Numbered from the stretch's first letter, positions 9,579 to 18,946 are shown. The stretch is DNA of 64,000 nucleotides from Limnochordales bacterium (GCA_014896315.1 JADBKP010000003.1:122134-186133); one strand, 5' to 3'. A program made the numbers and translations. The notes: a model not told the origin generated them from the letters alone.

Positions 9579-10278
9579 TAATGGTCTGGGGGCGGTGCTT
9601 GTGGCAGGAAAAAGCCAGGCTGAAAGGGTAGGAACGCCAAGCTTCACTCTCTACGACATTTCCCGACCGATCTACCCGGGGATGCTGGTGTGGAAAGACA
9701 AACCGGAAAAGGCGCCTTGCTTCACCACCTCGCGGGAACATCCGCGGGAGACACGCCTTTCCTTTGACTCCCACTCCGGCACTCACGTAGACGCACCGCT
9801 GCACATGATCCCGGGCGGCGCACCCATCAATCAGGTTGCACTGGAACGGTTTGTAGGCAGCTGCCGGGTGGTCGACCTTACCCATATCGAAGAGAAGATC
9901 ACCCGCGCCGATCTGGAAAGCGTAGATGCCCTCGATCCTCTTGTGCCCCGGGATTTCGTCCTGCTGAAGACCCGGAACTCGTGGCAGATCGCGCCCCCCT
10001 TCGATCAGCGCTTCGTCTATCTTGCCCGGGATGGCGCAGAGTTCCTGGCCGAGCGGGGTGTACGGGGAGTAGGCATAGACTCCCTGGGGATCGAGCGGGA
10101 CCAACCCGGTTATCCCAGCCACCGGTGTCTCTTGGTTGCCGGCATTCCTATAATCGAAGGGTTGTACCTGGCCCGGGTGCCCGCCGGCCGCTATTTCCTC
10201 GTCGCTGCTCCGCTGCCCCTGGTGGGCATTGATGCCGCCCCCGCCCGGGTCTTCCTCATCCGTTTTGACGAGTGGTGA
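9568..10278 (+). CDS. Cyclase / kynurenine-formamidase-like metal hydrolase
   Basis: The roughly 236-residue protein belongs to the cyclase family (Pfam type PF04199) that includes arylformamidases and polyketide cyclases. The metal-binding signature HSGTHVDAPLHM is intact, and YPSHRCLL and GIDSLGIERD fit the second half of the family. ATG 9568 overlaps the end of zwf; GTG 9601 is an alternative. The specific substrate cannot be inferred because no tryptophan-degradation genes lie nearby. Confidence 0.85.
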   Translation: MKTDNGLGAVLVAGKSQAERVGTPSFTLYDISRPIYPGMLVWKDKPEKAPCFTTSREHPRETRLSFDSHSGTHVDAPLHMIPGGAPINQVALERFVGSCRVVDLTHIEEKITRADLESVDALDPLVPRDFVLLKTRNSWQIAPPFDQRFVYLARDGAEFLAERGVRGVGIDSLGIERDQPGYPSHRCLLVAGIPIIEGLYLARVPAGRYFLVAAPLPLVGIDAAPARVFLIRFDEW

Positions 10279-10326
10279 TTCCCGTCGCCGGGACTTGTGT
10301 TAACGTTGTGAGTAGCAGAGGGGAAG

Positions 10327-11190
10327 GTGGGGGCGTTGGCCGAGACGTCGCTGCGGGAACGGGTCCTCCCCGGCCTGTGGGAGGTACGGACGCACCTTCT
10401 CGAGTACGGTCCCGAGAATGGGGAGCCGGTAGTATTCGTTCACGGTTACCAATCAGACGCCCGTATCTGGAGCAGGAATCTGGCCGGGCTCGGTCCGGAC
10501 TTCCACACCATCGCCGTGGACCTACCCGGCCACGGTAAGAGCGGAAAGCCCCTGACGACCTACACCATTCCTTTCTACAGCCGGTTCCTGGGGGATCTCC
10601 TCGGTCGCCTCAACCTGGGCCCGGTCACGCTGGTGGGTCTCTCCCTGGGAGGGGCGATCGCCGCCGCAACTGCCATTGCCTGGCCAAGCCGCGTCAAGCG
10701 CCTGGTCGTCGTGGACGGCCTGGGAATGGGAGCAGCTCACCCAAGGCAGCTGGTACACCTTGTAAAACGTTTCTTCCCTCTGGTGTGGGCTCAGGTCACC
10801 GGCCGCATCGGCCGACAAGATATCTACAGGTTCCTCAGCGAAGTTCTCTTCGCCGACAGCCACCGGATCGACGAGGAACTGGTCAGTCTGGCCGTCGAAG
10901 GCAGCCGCCAAAGCCGCCTCGCCAGTCTGCTTACCGGCCTGATGCTGGTACTTCCCTCAAGCCACCTTTACCCGCGACTGCACCTGGTCCAACAACCCAC
11001 CCTGCTTATCTGGGGCGACTCCGATCACCTTTTCCCGGTGGACCATGCTCGGCAGGCGGCCGCCCGGATTCCTCACTGCCAGTTGGTTGTGATACCAAAG
11101 GCAGGTCATCTGCCCCACCTGGAACAACCCGCCATCTTCCATGAGGAGCTGGTGCGCTTTCTGCGCAGCACCCCCGCCGACTCTGACTGA
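10327..11190 (+). CDS. Alpha/beta-hydrolase
   Basis: The 287-residue protein has the alpha/beta-hydrolase layout: an oxyanion-hole region FVHGYQSDARIW, the nucleophile elbow GLSLGG carrying the catalytic Ser, a late acid in LIWGDSDHLFP, and the catalytic His in KAGHLPHLEQP. The substrate is unknown. It follows the cyclase gene by 48 bases with GGGAAGG before GTG 10327, so the two may be cotranscribed. Its 3' end overlaps the convergent exporter frame by about 185 bases. Confidence 0.88.
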   Translation: MGALAETSLRERVLPGLWEVRTHLLEYGPENGEPVVFVHGYQSDARIWSRNLAGLGPDFHTIAVDLPGHGKSGKPLTTYTIPFYSRFLGDLLGRLNLGPVTLVGLSLGGAIAAATAIAWPSRVKRLVVVDGLGMGAAHPRQLVHLVKRFFPLVWAQVTGRIGRQDIYRFLSEVLFADSHRIDEELVSLAVEGSRQSRLASLLTGLMLVLPSSHLYPRLHLVQQPTLLIWGDSDHLFPVDHARQAAARIPHCQLVVIPKAGHLPHLEQPAIFHEELVRFLRSTPADSD

Positions 11191-12136
11191 ACCAAGATGC
11201 CCCGTCCCCTCTAGCAGCACCCGCTTCGGCGACCAGCATTCCCAGCAGTATCAGCGCCGAGCCCACCGCTTCTTCCCGTCCCACTTGCTCTCCCGCCAGG
11301 AGATACCCGGTCAACATGGCAAAAACCGGTTCAAGAGAGAAGATGATGGCTGCATGGGCCGGAGTGGTATACCGCTGAGCGCGGGTCTGTACGAGCAACA
11401 CGCCGGCGGTCACCACGATACCCGTAAAGGCTGCGGTGGCCCAAACCGGACCGGGTGCCGGCCAATCCACCACTTCCCAGTAGATGCTGACCAGCAGGCT
11501 GGCCACAAAGACAACACCAATCTGCAATACGCTGAGAACAGCCTCGTGCATCTCTGCCCCAAAGCGACTGATAGCCACCACGTGCCCGGCAAAGGCAAAG
11601 GCGCACCCAAGCAGGAGCAGGTCGCCGGGGTCCATAGGCCAGAGACTTCCGTGGATTCTGGCCGCCGGCAGGAACATCGAGTACAGACCTGCGGCGGCAA
11701 AACCGGCGCCTACAAGCGGCGGCCAGCCGGGCAGGCGCCGGTATACCACGGCGGCAATAAAAGGGACAATAATCACCGACATTCCGGTGAAAAAACCGGC
11801 TCTCCCTGCGGTGGCAGACTGCAGCCCCAGCGTCTGCAGCGCGTACCCGGCAAAAAGCAGGCCGCCGGTCAGCAAACCGTAGCCTAACTGCCGCCAGGAG
11901 AGATGGAGTTTACCCTTCATTAGCAGGTGGACGAGGATTGGCAGGAGTACTACCAGGGCCAACCCGAAGCGGATGGCCAGGAAGGCGAAGACGGGGTAGG
12001 CACTGATAGCATTCTTTACGATTACAAAAGTACTGCCCCACAGGAAAGTGATCCCAAGAAGGATCAGATCTGCCTCCAGCCGGCCAAGGTGCGGCCGAGG
12101 GCAGGGTAATGCCTCCGGCGCTGCCACATTCCCCAT
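11006..12136 (-). CDS. EamA-family (DMT) exporter with an extended tail
   Basis: This membrane protein has two EamA repeats, each of about five hydrophobic segments, typical of drug/metabolite transporters. The first helix region ILLGITFLWGSTFVIVK and the repeat end YTTPAHAAIIFSLEPVFAML are characteristic. The transporter part ends near residue 305. The frame then continues for about 70 polar residues that lie antisense to the end of the alpha/beta-hydrolase gene. Either the tail is real and unrelated to transport, or a nearby stop was lost. The substrate is unknown. Confidence 0.83.
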   Translation of the reverse strand: MGNVAAPEALPCPRPHLGRLEADLILLGITFLWGSTFVIVKNAISAYPVFAFLAIRFGLALVVLLPILVHLLMKGKLHLSWRQLGYGLLTGGLLFAGYALQTLGLQSATAGRAGFFTGMSVIIVPFIAAVVYRRLPGWPPLVGAGFAAAGLYSMFLPAARIHGSLWPMDPGDLLLLGCAFAFAGHVVAISRFGAEMHEAVLSVLQIGVVFVASLLVSIYWEVVDWPAPGPVWATAAFTGIVVTAGVLLVQTRAQRYTTPAHAAIIFSLEPVFAMLTGYLLAGEQVGREEAVGSALILLGMLVAEAGAARGDGASWFSQSRRGCCAESAPAPHGRWRVVPGGADDLPLVSQPTGSEESGRPPAEHGPPGKGDRSRPR

Positions 12137-12148
12137 CCGGTACCACCC

Positions 12149-12943
12149 TCAGTTCGTGGTCACCGGCGGGGGTGATGATACTCTCTGGCCGCCGGCGCGC
12201 CGGAAAAGATTGTTCCGCCGCTCGATCCAGTTGACGAGCAAGGAGATGGCCTTGGTCATCACCAGGTAGATCACAGCCGTCATCAGGTAGACCTCAAAAG
12301 GTTTGAAGGTACGCGTTACAAGGATCTGTGAACGGCGGAAAAGCTCTTCCAGAGAGATCACCGCCACAAGCGACGAGTCCTTGAGGAGAGCAATAAACTC
12401 GTTGCCGAGCGGTGGAACCATGCGTCGCATGGCTTGAGGCAGGACCACGTGCCACATGGCCTGGACGTAGGTGAGGCCGGTAGCCAGAGCCGCTTCCATC
12501 TGGCCGCGGTCAATCGACTGGATGCCCGCGCGCACTATTTCGCCCACATACGCCCCGGAGTTGAGGCTGAGAGCGATGACCCCGGCAGTGAAGGCGTCAA
12601 AGGACAGCGAGGTGAAGACCATCGGCAGGCCGAAGAAGACGATATAGAGTTGAACTAGCAGAGGCGTACCCCGGAAGAAGTCGACATACGCCCCGGCTGC
12701 CCGGTGCACGAAGCGCAGGACGAGCTTGCGCAGTACCCTGGCCATCCCCTCGTTCGGGCGGATCGGTTTCGGAGGGATCACCCGGCACAGGCCGATGATC
12801 GTGCCGAACACTATCCCAAGGCCCACCGACAACGTGGTGAGAATCAGTGTGGTTCGCGCACCTTCAAGCAAGTAAGGAACTTCGGGACCCCATTCTCGGA
12901 AGAAGGCAATCACGTCCGCCCACAAGCCTGCCAAACCGTCCAA
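12149..12943 (-). CDS. Polar amino-acid ABC transporter permease
   Basis: The roughly 264-residue protein is a HisM/GlnP-type inner-membrane permease. It has several hydrophobic helices and the EAA-type loop in YVQAMWHVVLPQAMRRMVPP. The frame opens at GTG 12958, but GGAGG sits eight bases before TTG 12943, so that start is preferred. It is separated from the upstream binding-protein gene by about 170 bases containing a terminator-like hairpin, which should lower its expression relative to the binding protein. Confidence 0.9.
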   Translation of the reverse strand: MDGLAGLWADVIAFFREWGPEVPYLLEGARTTLILTTLSVGLGIVFGTIIGLCRVIPPKPIRPNEGMARVLRKLVLRFVHRAAGAYVDFFRGTPLLVQLYIVFFGLPMVFTSLSFDAFTAGVIALSLNSGAYVGEIVRAGIQSIDRGQMEAALATGLTYVQAMWHVVLPQAMRRMVPPLGNEFIALLKDSSLVAVISLEELFRRSQILVTRTFKPFEVYLMTAVIYLVMTKAISLLVNWIERRNNLFRRAGGQRVSSPPPVTTN

Positions 12944-12971
12944 GACGAGCACCTCCACAAGGATTCACATC

Positions 12972-13012
12972 AAAAGGGAGACCGCCCTCCCGTCGAGCAG
13001 GGGGTCTCCCTT
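12972..13012 (-). terminator. Intercistronic hairpin between binding protein and permease
   Basis: A 10-bp perfect stem (12974-12983 with 13003-13012) is followed on the minus strand by a short T run at 12975-12972. It lies downstream of the binding-protein gene and upstream of the permease. Partial termination or 3'-end protection here would give excess binding protein, as is common for such transporters. Confidence 0.7.
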
Positions 13013-13115
13013 CCTTGCCAAAGCCGTCGACCCACCCGGACTCTTGCTCTCAAGTCCCACTCAGCTATCGGTAAGCGTTTGGCCCTAGCTTCAAGCGCAG
13101 GCCAAAAACTTTCCT

Positions 13116-13859
13116 TCACTCAGCCCCAAACCACTTCTCATATATCGCATCGTACGTGCCATCGGCCTTCATCAGGGCCAGCGCCCGGTTGATCTGGCGT
13201 AGCAGATCGGTCCGGCCTTTGTTGACAGCTATGCCGTAGTACTCCACGGTGAACGGCCGGCCTACCACCCGTACCTGGCCCGGATTGGCTCGTTGCTCTT
13301 CTTTGGCCACCAGCTCGTCAGCTATAACCGCATCGGCCTTCCGCATCTTCAGTGCCAGAAAGGCGGCCGGGTAGGTGTCATAGGTGTCGATCCGCTTCAG
13401 GCCCTGAATCTTCTGGGCCGCAAAATGGCCGGTGGTACCGATCTGAACCGCTACCACCTTCCCCTTCAGATCGGCCGGTTCCTTTATGTCGGTAGTGTCG
13501 GGGCGTACCAGGATCACCTGTCCAGTAGCGAAATACGGGTCCGAGAAATCGACCGCCTGGGCACGCTCATCAGTAATCGTCATGCCGGCGATGACCACAT
13601 CGAACTTACCCGTCTTGAGGCCGGGCAGCAGACCGTCCCAGGCGGTGTTGATAATCTCCACGGTCATCCCGAGCCGCCTACCAATCTCCTTGATGATGTC
13701 AATGTCGAACCCGACCACCTCGCGCCCTTTCTCGTCCACGAACTCAAACGGCGGGAACGTGGCATCGGTGGCGACCCGCAGTTTTCCGGCGGCCAGAGCC
13801 GGCACGCTCCCGGCCAGGACCAACGCCAGGAGCACCAGCAGGATCCCTACTTTTTTCAT
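13116..13859 (-). CDS. Amino-acid ABC transporter substrate-binding protein
   Basis: The 247-residue protein belongs to solute-binding family 3. A signal peptide spans about residues 1-23 (basic MKK, a hydrophobic stretch, then ALAAG). The mature part begins LRVATDATFPPFEFVDE and includes GFDIDIIKEIG and the FSDPYFATGQ hinge motif, typical of polar amino-acid binding proteins such as those for glutamine, arginine or cystine. No lipobox Cys is visible, so anchoring is unclear. AAAGGGGGAG precedes the ATG. Confidence 0.93.
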   Translation of the reverse strand: MKKVGILLVLLALVLAGSVPALAAGKLRVATDATFPPFEFVDEKGREVVGFDIDIIKEIGRRLGMTVEIINTAWDGLLPGLKTGKFDVVIAGMTITDERAQAVDFSDPYFATGQVILVRPDTTDIKEPADLKGKVVAVQIGTTGHFAAQKIQGLKRIDTYDTYPAAFLALKMRKADAVIADELVAKEEQRANPGQVRVVGRPFTVEYYGIAVNKGRTDLLRQINRALALMKADGTYDAIYEKWFGAE

Positions 13860-13987
13860 TGCAAAAGCTCCCCCTTTATGCTACGTAATGAATAATAATG
13901 CAGGGCAAATTCGGCGGCAGTGGCAGCAAGTCCTCCTCTTGGTTTTACCACGCGGCCGAGGGATTTGTCTCCAGGGGGACGTCGACT

Positions 13988-14749
13988 TTGATAGCAACGC
14001 AGGAAAAGGCTGGAGCAGCTGAGCCGATTATACAGTTGCGCGGAGTCAACAAGTACTATAACGACCTGCATGTTCTCAAAGATATCAACGAGACCATCCA
14101 TTCCGGAGAGGTGGTGGTCGTACTCGGGCCGAGCGGTTCGGGCAAGAGCACGATGCTCCGCTGCATCAACAGGCTGGAGGAGATCCAGTCCGGCCAGATC
14201 ATTGTGGACGGCATCGACATCAACTCGCCTTCGGTGGACATCACCAAGGTCAGGGCCGAGGTAGGGATGGTCTTTCAACACTTCCACCTCTACCCTCACC
14301 GGACGGTGCTGGAGAACATCATGCTGGCCCCGCTCAAGGTCCGGAAAATGAGCCGTGCCGAAGCCGAGGCCATCGCTCTCGAACTGCTGGAAAAGGTGGG
14401 CATCCCGGACAAGCGCGATGCATACCCCGCCCAGCTTTCCGGCGGCCAGCAACAGCGGGTGGCCATCGCCCGGAGCCTGGCGATGCATCCCAAAGTGATG
14501 CTCTTCGATGAGCCAACCTCCGCGCTCGACCCGGAGATGATCAAGGAGGTTCTCGACGTCATGAAGGCCCTCGCCCGCGACGGAATGACCATGGTGGTGG
14601 TCACACACGAGATGGGTTTTGCCCGCGAGGTGGCTCACCGGATTATCTTCATGGACGAGGGTCGCATCATCGAACGGGGAACGCCGGAAGAGTTCTTCAA
14701 TCACCCGCAGCATCCCCGCACCCGCCAGTTCCTCGAGAAAATCCTGTAA
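13988..14749 (+). CDS. Amino-acid ABC transporter ATPase, GlnQ type
   Basis: The 253-residue protein has the Walker A motif GPSGSGKST, the Q-loop [10 protein letters not shown], the signature LSGGQQQR, Walker [15 protein letters not shown] and the switch His in [10 protein letters not shown]. It is transcribed divergently from its partner binding protein and permease, which is unusual because these genes normally form one operon. TTG 13988 is selected for the AGGGGGA site upstream and the family length. A longer in-frame start at 13898 lacks support. Confidence 0.93.
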   Translation: MIATQEKAGAAEPIIQLRGVNKYYNDLHVLKDINETIHSGEVVVVLGPSGSGKSTMLRCINRLEEIQSGQIIVDGIDINSPSVDITKVRAEVGMVFQHFHLYPHRTVLENIMLAPLKVRKMSRAEAEAIALELLEKVGIPDKRDAYPAQLSGGQQQRVAIARSLAMHPKVMLFDEPTSALDPEMIKEVLDVMKALARDGMTMVVVTHEMGFAREVAHRIIFMDEGRIIERGTPEEFFNHPQHPRTRQFLEKIL

Positions 14750-14853
14750 GGTCGCAGGGATTCGTCACCAGTTGCCGAAAGCAGGAAGAGAGCGAGCGGA
14801 CAAGCCTATTCCCGCAACCGGCGTCGCGCCGGTAAAAGAAAGGAGATATCATT

Positions 14854-15831
14854 ATGCCAAGGATTGTTTTCCCCTGGCTTCCGAACCAGGCTGCCATCTC
14901 TTCGTTCCTGGCGAACACCGACGTGATCACCCACATCAGCCCGACGGGCCTTTCCCTAAGCTCCGACGGGTCTATCAAGCAGGCCGAAAACCCGGATATC
15001 GCCACCGTTTGCCAGATCGCTCGGGAAAAGGGAGTCAAGTGCGTACCGCTGGTCGTAAACGAAGGATTCAGCGCCGCTTCGGCCGCCGCCATACTCTGCG
15101 ATCCGGTCCGGCGCCGGCAGGCGGCTGATCGTCTCTGCGACCTGGTAGAAGAGAACGACTGGGACGGAATCAACCTGGACTTCGAGGGGCCGTGGGCGTT
15201 CCGCTCGGAATATACCGCCTTCGTCGCCCGCGTGGCCGACCGGTTGCGCCCGCGGAGCAAACTGGTCACCCTGGACGTCGTCGCTCAGTATCGACCACCC
15301 ACCGGTAACTCAGAACATCCCAACTCAGCCTGGGCCGATCCTTATGATTATCCGGCACTGGGCCAGCTGGTCGACCTTTTCATTATCATGGGGTATGACT
15401 TCCATTCCCGCAGCGGTCCCCCCGGGCCGGTCGGACCGGCGTGGTGGCTGGAAAGGGTGCTAGAGTATGCAACGGCCCATGTACAACCGGAGAGAATCGT
15501 GCTGGGCCTCCCGTTCTATGGCTATCATTGGATCGTCGACGAGGACGGTAAGACCATCAGCGGCAATTATGTGTCCTACAGCCGCGCTGAAGAGATCCGG
15601 CTGCAGCATCAGGTCGGCAAATCGTGGGATTATGATGGTCAGTGCCGCCACTTCCATTTCCGTGACGCGGATGGCCGAGAAAACATTGTCTTTTATGACG
15701 ATGCCCGTTCACTAGCCCGCCGTCTGAGACTTGTCGACCTATTCCACCTCGCCGGAGTTGCCTTCTGGTCGCTCGGGCAGGAAGATCCTGAGGTTTGGTC
15801 CGAAATCCGTGCCTGGCATCAACAAGGCTGA
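14854..15831 (+). CDS. GH18-family glycoside hydrolase, SleL/YaaH-like
   Basis: The 325-residue protein has the GH18 catalytic signature DGINLDFEG, with the acid Glu at its end, followed by IIMGYDFH and LGLPFYGYHW, and a C-terminal AGVAFWSLGQED block. This layout fits spore cortex N-acetylglucosaminidases (SleL/YaaH) and related peptidoglycan or chitin hydrolases. Unlike YaaH it lacks LysM domains and an evident signal peptide, so it may act after spore or cell lysis. AAAGGAGATATC gives a strong ribosome site. A LysM-SleB gene lies just downstream. Confidence 0.87.
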   Translation: MPRIVFPWLPNQAAISSFLANTDVITHISPTGLSLSSDGSIKQAENPDIATVCQIAREKGVKCVPLVVNEGFSAASAAAILCDPVRRRQAADRLCDLVEENDWDGINLDFEGPWAFRSEYTAFVARVADRLRPRSKLVTLDVVAQYRPPTGNSEHPNSAWADPYDYPALGQLVDLFIIMGYDFHSRSGPPGPVGPAWWLERVLEYATAHVQPERIVLGLPFYGYHWIVDEDGKTISGNYVSYSRAEEIRLQHQVGKSWDYDGQCRHFHFRDADGRENIVFYDDARSLARRLRLVDLFHLAGVAFWSLGQEDPEVWSEIRAWHQQG

Positions 15832-16075
15832 ACTTACTCTTGACATGCTGGTAGGTATCACCATCTGATTCTATATACGTCAATTACCAGCAGGGACAGG
15901 CAGGTTTGCGTCTAACTATCAGTGCAACAGGACGTTACCTGGTCTTAAACGTTACTGGATAGGTTACCAAACTGTCCTGCAATCATCTTGTCTCACTCTG
16001 CCAAACACAGCACCACATCAGACAACTTACTGGGAACGTCCTGGCACGTTCAACACCAGAAAGGAGTCAGGGTGC

Positions 16076-17053
16076 TTGATGTCGCTTCGACGGCACTCGA
16101 TCTACTTCTTCACGGTGTCAGTCCTCCTGATGGGCTTGATAGCCGCAAGCTGTCCTGCCTGGGCTTTCCCGTACACGGTTCAGCCAGGAGATACTTTTTA
16201 CAAGCTGAGCCAGCGATTCGGTGTATCGATGTCCGCCCTGCAAAAGGCCAATAACAACTGGAGCGGCTACCTCGAGGTCGGACAGGTCATCACTATCCCT
16301 GACCCCAGTCCCTCTTCCGGTTCGGGAACTACCTACACGGTAAAGCCCGGCGATTCACTCTACCTGATCGCCCAGCGGTTCGGCACTACCGTTGCCGCGC
16401 TGATGTCGGCCAACAACCTCTCCCACTCCGAGATCTACCCGGGACAGGTCCTGACTATACCCCGGACAAGCAGTGGTAGCGGCAAGAGCGGGAGCGGGCA
16501 GCGATATACCGTTCAGTATGGCGATACACTCTACCTGATCGCCCAGCGGTTCGGCACTACCGTTGCCGCGCTGATGTCGGCCAACAACCTCTCCCGGTCC
16601 GAAATCCACCCCGGACAGGTCCTGATCATACCTGCCTCGTCAGGAGCACCCCCCAACCCCTCCACCCCCCGGCTCTCGCTGACGTGGAACGAGAAGGACC
16701 TGGTAGCGCGGCTGGTACGGGCGGAAGCGGAGGCAGAACCGTTTGAAGGACAGGTAGCAGTGGCGGCTACGGTATTCAATCGCCTCAAGGACCCCCGCTA
16801 CCCCAAGAACGTAACTGCCGTCATCTATCAGAAGGTGCACGGTTACTACCAGTACGAGCCGGTTCAGAACGGCACCATCAACCAGCCGGCCAACGCGCTC
16901 TCCCTGCGGGCGGTAGAGCTCGCGTTGAACGGCTGGGATCCGAGCCTCGGTGCCACCGGCTTCTACAACCCGGCCAAGGTCAGCCCTACCAGCTGGGTAC
17001 TCCGCCAGCCGGTAACCGTGGTCATTGGCAACCACGTTTTCATCAAGCCCTAA
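16076..17053 (+). CDS. LysM (three copies) plus SleB-type cell wall hydrolase
   Basis: The 325-residue secreted protein has a signal peptide (about residues 1-30), three LysM peptidoglycan-binding domains at about 31-77, 87-132 and 143-188, and a C-terminal SleB/hydrolase-2 domain. The last contains the RAEAEAEPFEGQ catalytic region and VFNRLKDPRYP, AVIYQ and GATGFYNP motifs. SleB enzymes are lytic transglycosylases that open the spore cortex at germination, and vegetative relatives also exist. LysM domains 2 and 3 share an identical 69-bp stretch. TTG 16076 or ATG 16079 may start the gene, after AAAGGAG. Confidence 0.92.
   Translation: MMSLRRHSIYFFTVSVLLMGLIAASCPAWAFPYTVQPGDTFYKLSQRFGVSMSALQKANNNWSGYLEVGQVITIPDPSPSSGSGTTYTVKPGDSLYLIAQRFGTTVAALMSANNLSHSEIYPGQVLTIPRTSSGSGKSGSGQRYTVQYGDTLYLIAQRFGTTVAALMSANNLSRSEIHPGQVLIIPASSGAPPNPSTPRLSLTWNEKDLVARLVRAEAEAEPFEGQVAVAATVFNRLKDPRYPKNVTAVIYQKVHGYYQYEPVQNGTINQPANALSLRAVELALNGWDPSLGATGFYNPAKVSPTSWVLRQPVTVVIGNHVFIKP
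16356..16595 (+). repeat. 69-bp exact direct repeat in LysM domains 2 and 3
   Basis: Positions 16356-16424 and 16527-16595 are identical over 69 bases, 171 bases apart, and encode the core of the second and third LysM domains. Identity at the DNA level, including third codon positions, indicates a recent duplication or gene conversion. The copy number could change by recombination. Confidence 0.9.
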
Positions 17054-17078
17054 CTTCCCGAGGACTGGCGGGCTCTGC

Positions 17079-18866
17079 TTAAGTTGACCGCCCCGCCCGC
17101 TGGATGATGAACTCAAAGAGCGCACGGGCTGCTGCTTCCGGCCCTCTGGGCCCGTACCCGGGTACCCCCAGCTGAGTGCGCAGCTGACCTACGACCACAC
17201 CAGTTTTCAGCATATGGGAGAGATAGCGCCGGGCCAGCTCGTGATGCTTCTCCCTCTTCTGCTGCGCGCCGAAGGGGTTGGCGAAGTAGGTGTGGGTCAA
17301 CCCCTCCTCGTCCGTCGTCCCTTTGGACATCCGCGCCCCGGCACTGAAGACCCGCAGTGCCAGCTCAACATCGGTAAACACTTCCAGATAGGGGTGCTCG
17401 TCGTCGACCTGCTCATAGTTGTTCGCATACAGGTACATGTCTACCGGGACACCCTTGATCACCTGTTCGTAGCGAGTGATAGGGATGACAAGCCGGGCAT
17501 TGGTCTTGTGCGGGTTCATGAAAATAGAGCGGTCGATCTCGTCATAGCCAAAGCCGGGCTCAAGATCGTCGAGGCGGACGAATGCACCGATCTCCGTTCC
17601 CTTGGCCACTACACTACCATCGCCCTCGGGCGGCAGGCGCAAGGATCCCATGTCATCGAAAATGACCGTCAACTGGCGCAAGTACTCCCCTGCCAGCACG
17701 CGGAAAGCCTCCAGCGACTCCGATTTGCCGGCGCCGCTGTCACCCACCAGCACTACATTGGCCTCCGCCCCCGAGCGCAAGAGGATCCGGGCCATTGCTC
17801 CGTGGACGGGCAGCCACCCCCGTTCAATACAAATGACGTTATGCAACGTAAGGGTCATCTTCTTGAAATAACCGAAGTAATCGACGTCGTCGGATTTGAC
17901 CACCAGCCCCACCACAACACCGGCCTCCGGATCTTCGTAGTACATGGTCGGATTGTCCGGCAGCACCTCTTTCTCAACGCCAAACAACAGGATGCCGTCG
18001 GGGCGACGACCCGCAATTTGGTAGGGGGCAGCCAGCTCGAAGAGGTTGGAGAGGCTGGCGGCCAGAGCCATGTAGCGCTTGTGGAAGAATATGAAGATAA
18101 GCAGATCGCCCACCCAAGCCGGATAGCAGAGCCATTGAGAAGGTTCAATCTGCACCTGGGGCATGGGGTTGCTCGTCAACGGCTCGAAAGTGCCGCGCCG
18201 GAAGTTACGCTTGGGGTAGTAAACCAGCGGCGGTTCAATGACGGCTGTCTGTATGAACGGTATTGCTTTCAACTTCTCGTAATGTGTGCCCGGTACGACC
18301 CAATCCACCGGACCGACCAGAAACCCGACACCGGCCCCGCAAGGAAGCTGTCGGTACACCTGCGGACGCTTACCAACCAGGTTAGCCCCAATCTTGCGGT
18401 AGGTCTCGAGGACAACCGCCTTAAACTCCTCGTTCAGCTGGATGAACTGCTGGTGCTGCTCGGCCGTAGTAAGCCGCGGGTTTGGTTCCAGAATCAAGAA
18501 CCGTTCATGCTTGCGCCAGAAATCATAAAGTTCCTCGACAAAATCGCTGAAGAGTGCGATATCGGGCAGCCGGTTAGCGAAAGCCGGTACGGCTGCGCGG
18601 ATGTCCTCAGCCCGTCGGTGGGCAAGGAGCTGCAAGAGCTGGATGAAGGCATCCAGGTCGTAGGGCACACCGTAAACGGCGGTTTTATCCTCCCCGCCGT
18701 CCAGGCTAAACGGCTCCATTACCGCCAACAGGGGCGAGGCACGGCGCTCCAGATACCGGAGGAAACGGATCAGAACCCGGCGAAAAGCCGAGCTCTGCAA
18801 CAACTCGTCGCTGGTACGGCATATAAGATGCTCGATAATTTCGACATGCTTCTCTTCCACTGGCAT
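17079..18866 (-). CDS. PEP carboxykinase-like / HPr-kinase-fold P-loop protein
   Basis: The roughly 595-residue protein has a P-loop GDSGAGKSESLEAFR in its last third, followed by VIFDDMG, as in the PEPCK/HPr kinase nucleotide fold, and VPGTHYEKLKAIPFIQ earlier. The N-terminal 250 residues are not like classical PEPCK. Firmicutes carry long proteins of this kind that are sometimes labelled PEP carboxykinase. True carboxykinase activity is not shown by the motifs I can see. ATG 18866 follows AGGTGGGAAG, and GTG 18878 is an alternative. It is convergent with the LysM-SleB gene. Confidence 0.6.
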   Translation of the reverse strand: MPVEEKHVEIIEHLICRTSDELLQSSAFRRVLIRFLRYLERRASPLLAVMEPFSLDGGEDKTAVYGVPYDLDAFIQLLQLLAHRRAEDIRAAVPAFANRLPDIALFSDFVEELYDFWRKHERFLILEPNPRLTTAEQHQQFIQLNEEFKAVVLETYRKIGANLVGKRPQVYRQLPCGAGVGFLVGPVDWVVPGTHYEKLKAIPFIQTAVIEPPLVYYPKRNFRRGTFEPLTSNPMPQVQIEPSQWLCYPAWVGDLLIFIFFHKRYMALAASLSNLFELAAPYQIAGRRPDGILLFGVEKEVLPDNPTMYYEDPEAGVVVGLVVKSDDVDYFGYFKKMTLTLHNVICIERGWLPVHGAMARILLRSGAEANVVLVGDSGAGKSESLEAFRVLAGEYLRQLTVIFDDMGSLRLPPEGDGSVVAKGTEIGAFVRLDDLEPGFGYDEIDRSIFMNPHKTNARLVIPITRYEQVIKGVPVDMYLYANNYEQVDDEHPYLEVFTDVELALRVFSAGARMSKGTTDEEGLTHTYFANPFGAQQKREKHHELARRYLSHMLKTGVVVGQLRTQLGVPGYGPRGPEAAARALFEFIIQRAGRST

Positions 18867-18946
18867 CCAACTTCCCACCTGTCATTGCGGCCTGTGGCCA
18901 CAGATCCCATGATTCTATAAGCTTAGCACAGCGATGGGCAATCTGG

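Noticed and set aside
17214-18920. Long plus-strand open frame of 568 codons
   Set aside because: It is antisense to the PEPCK-like gene, lacks any domain pattern, and has no ribosome site. The high GC content gives long shadow frames.
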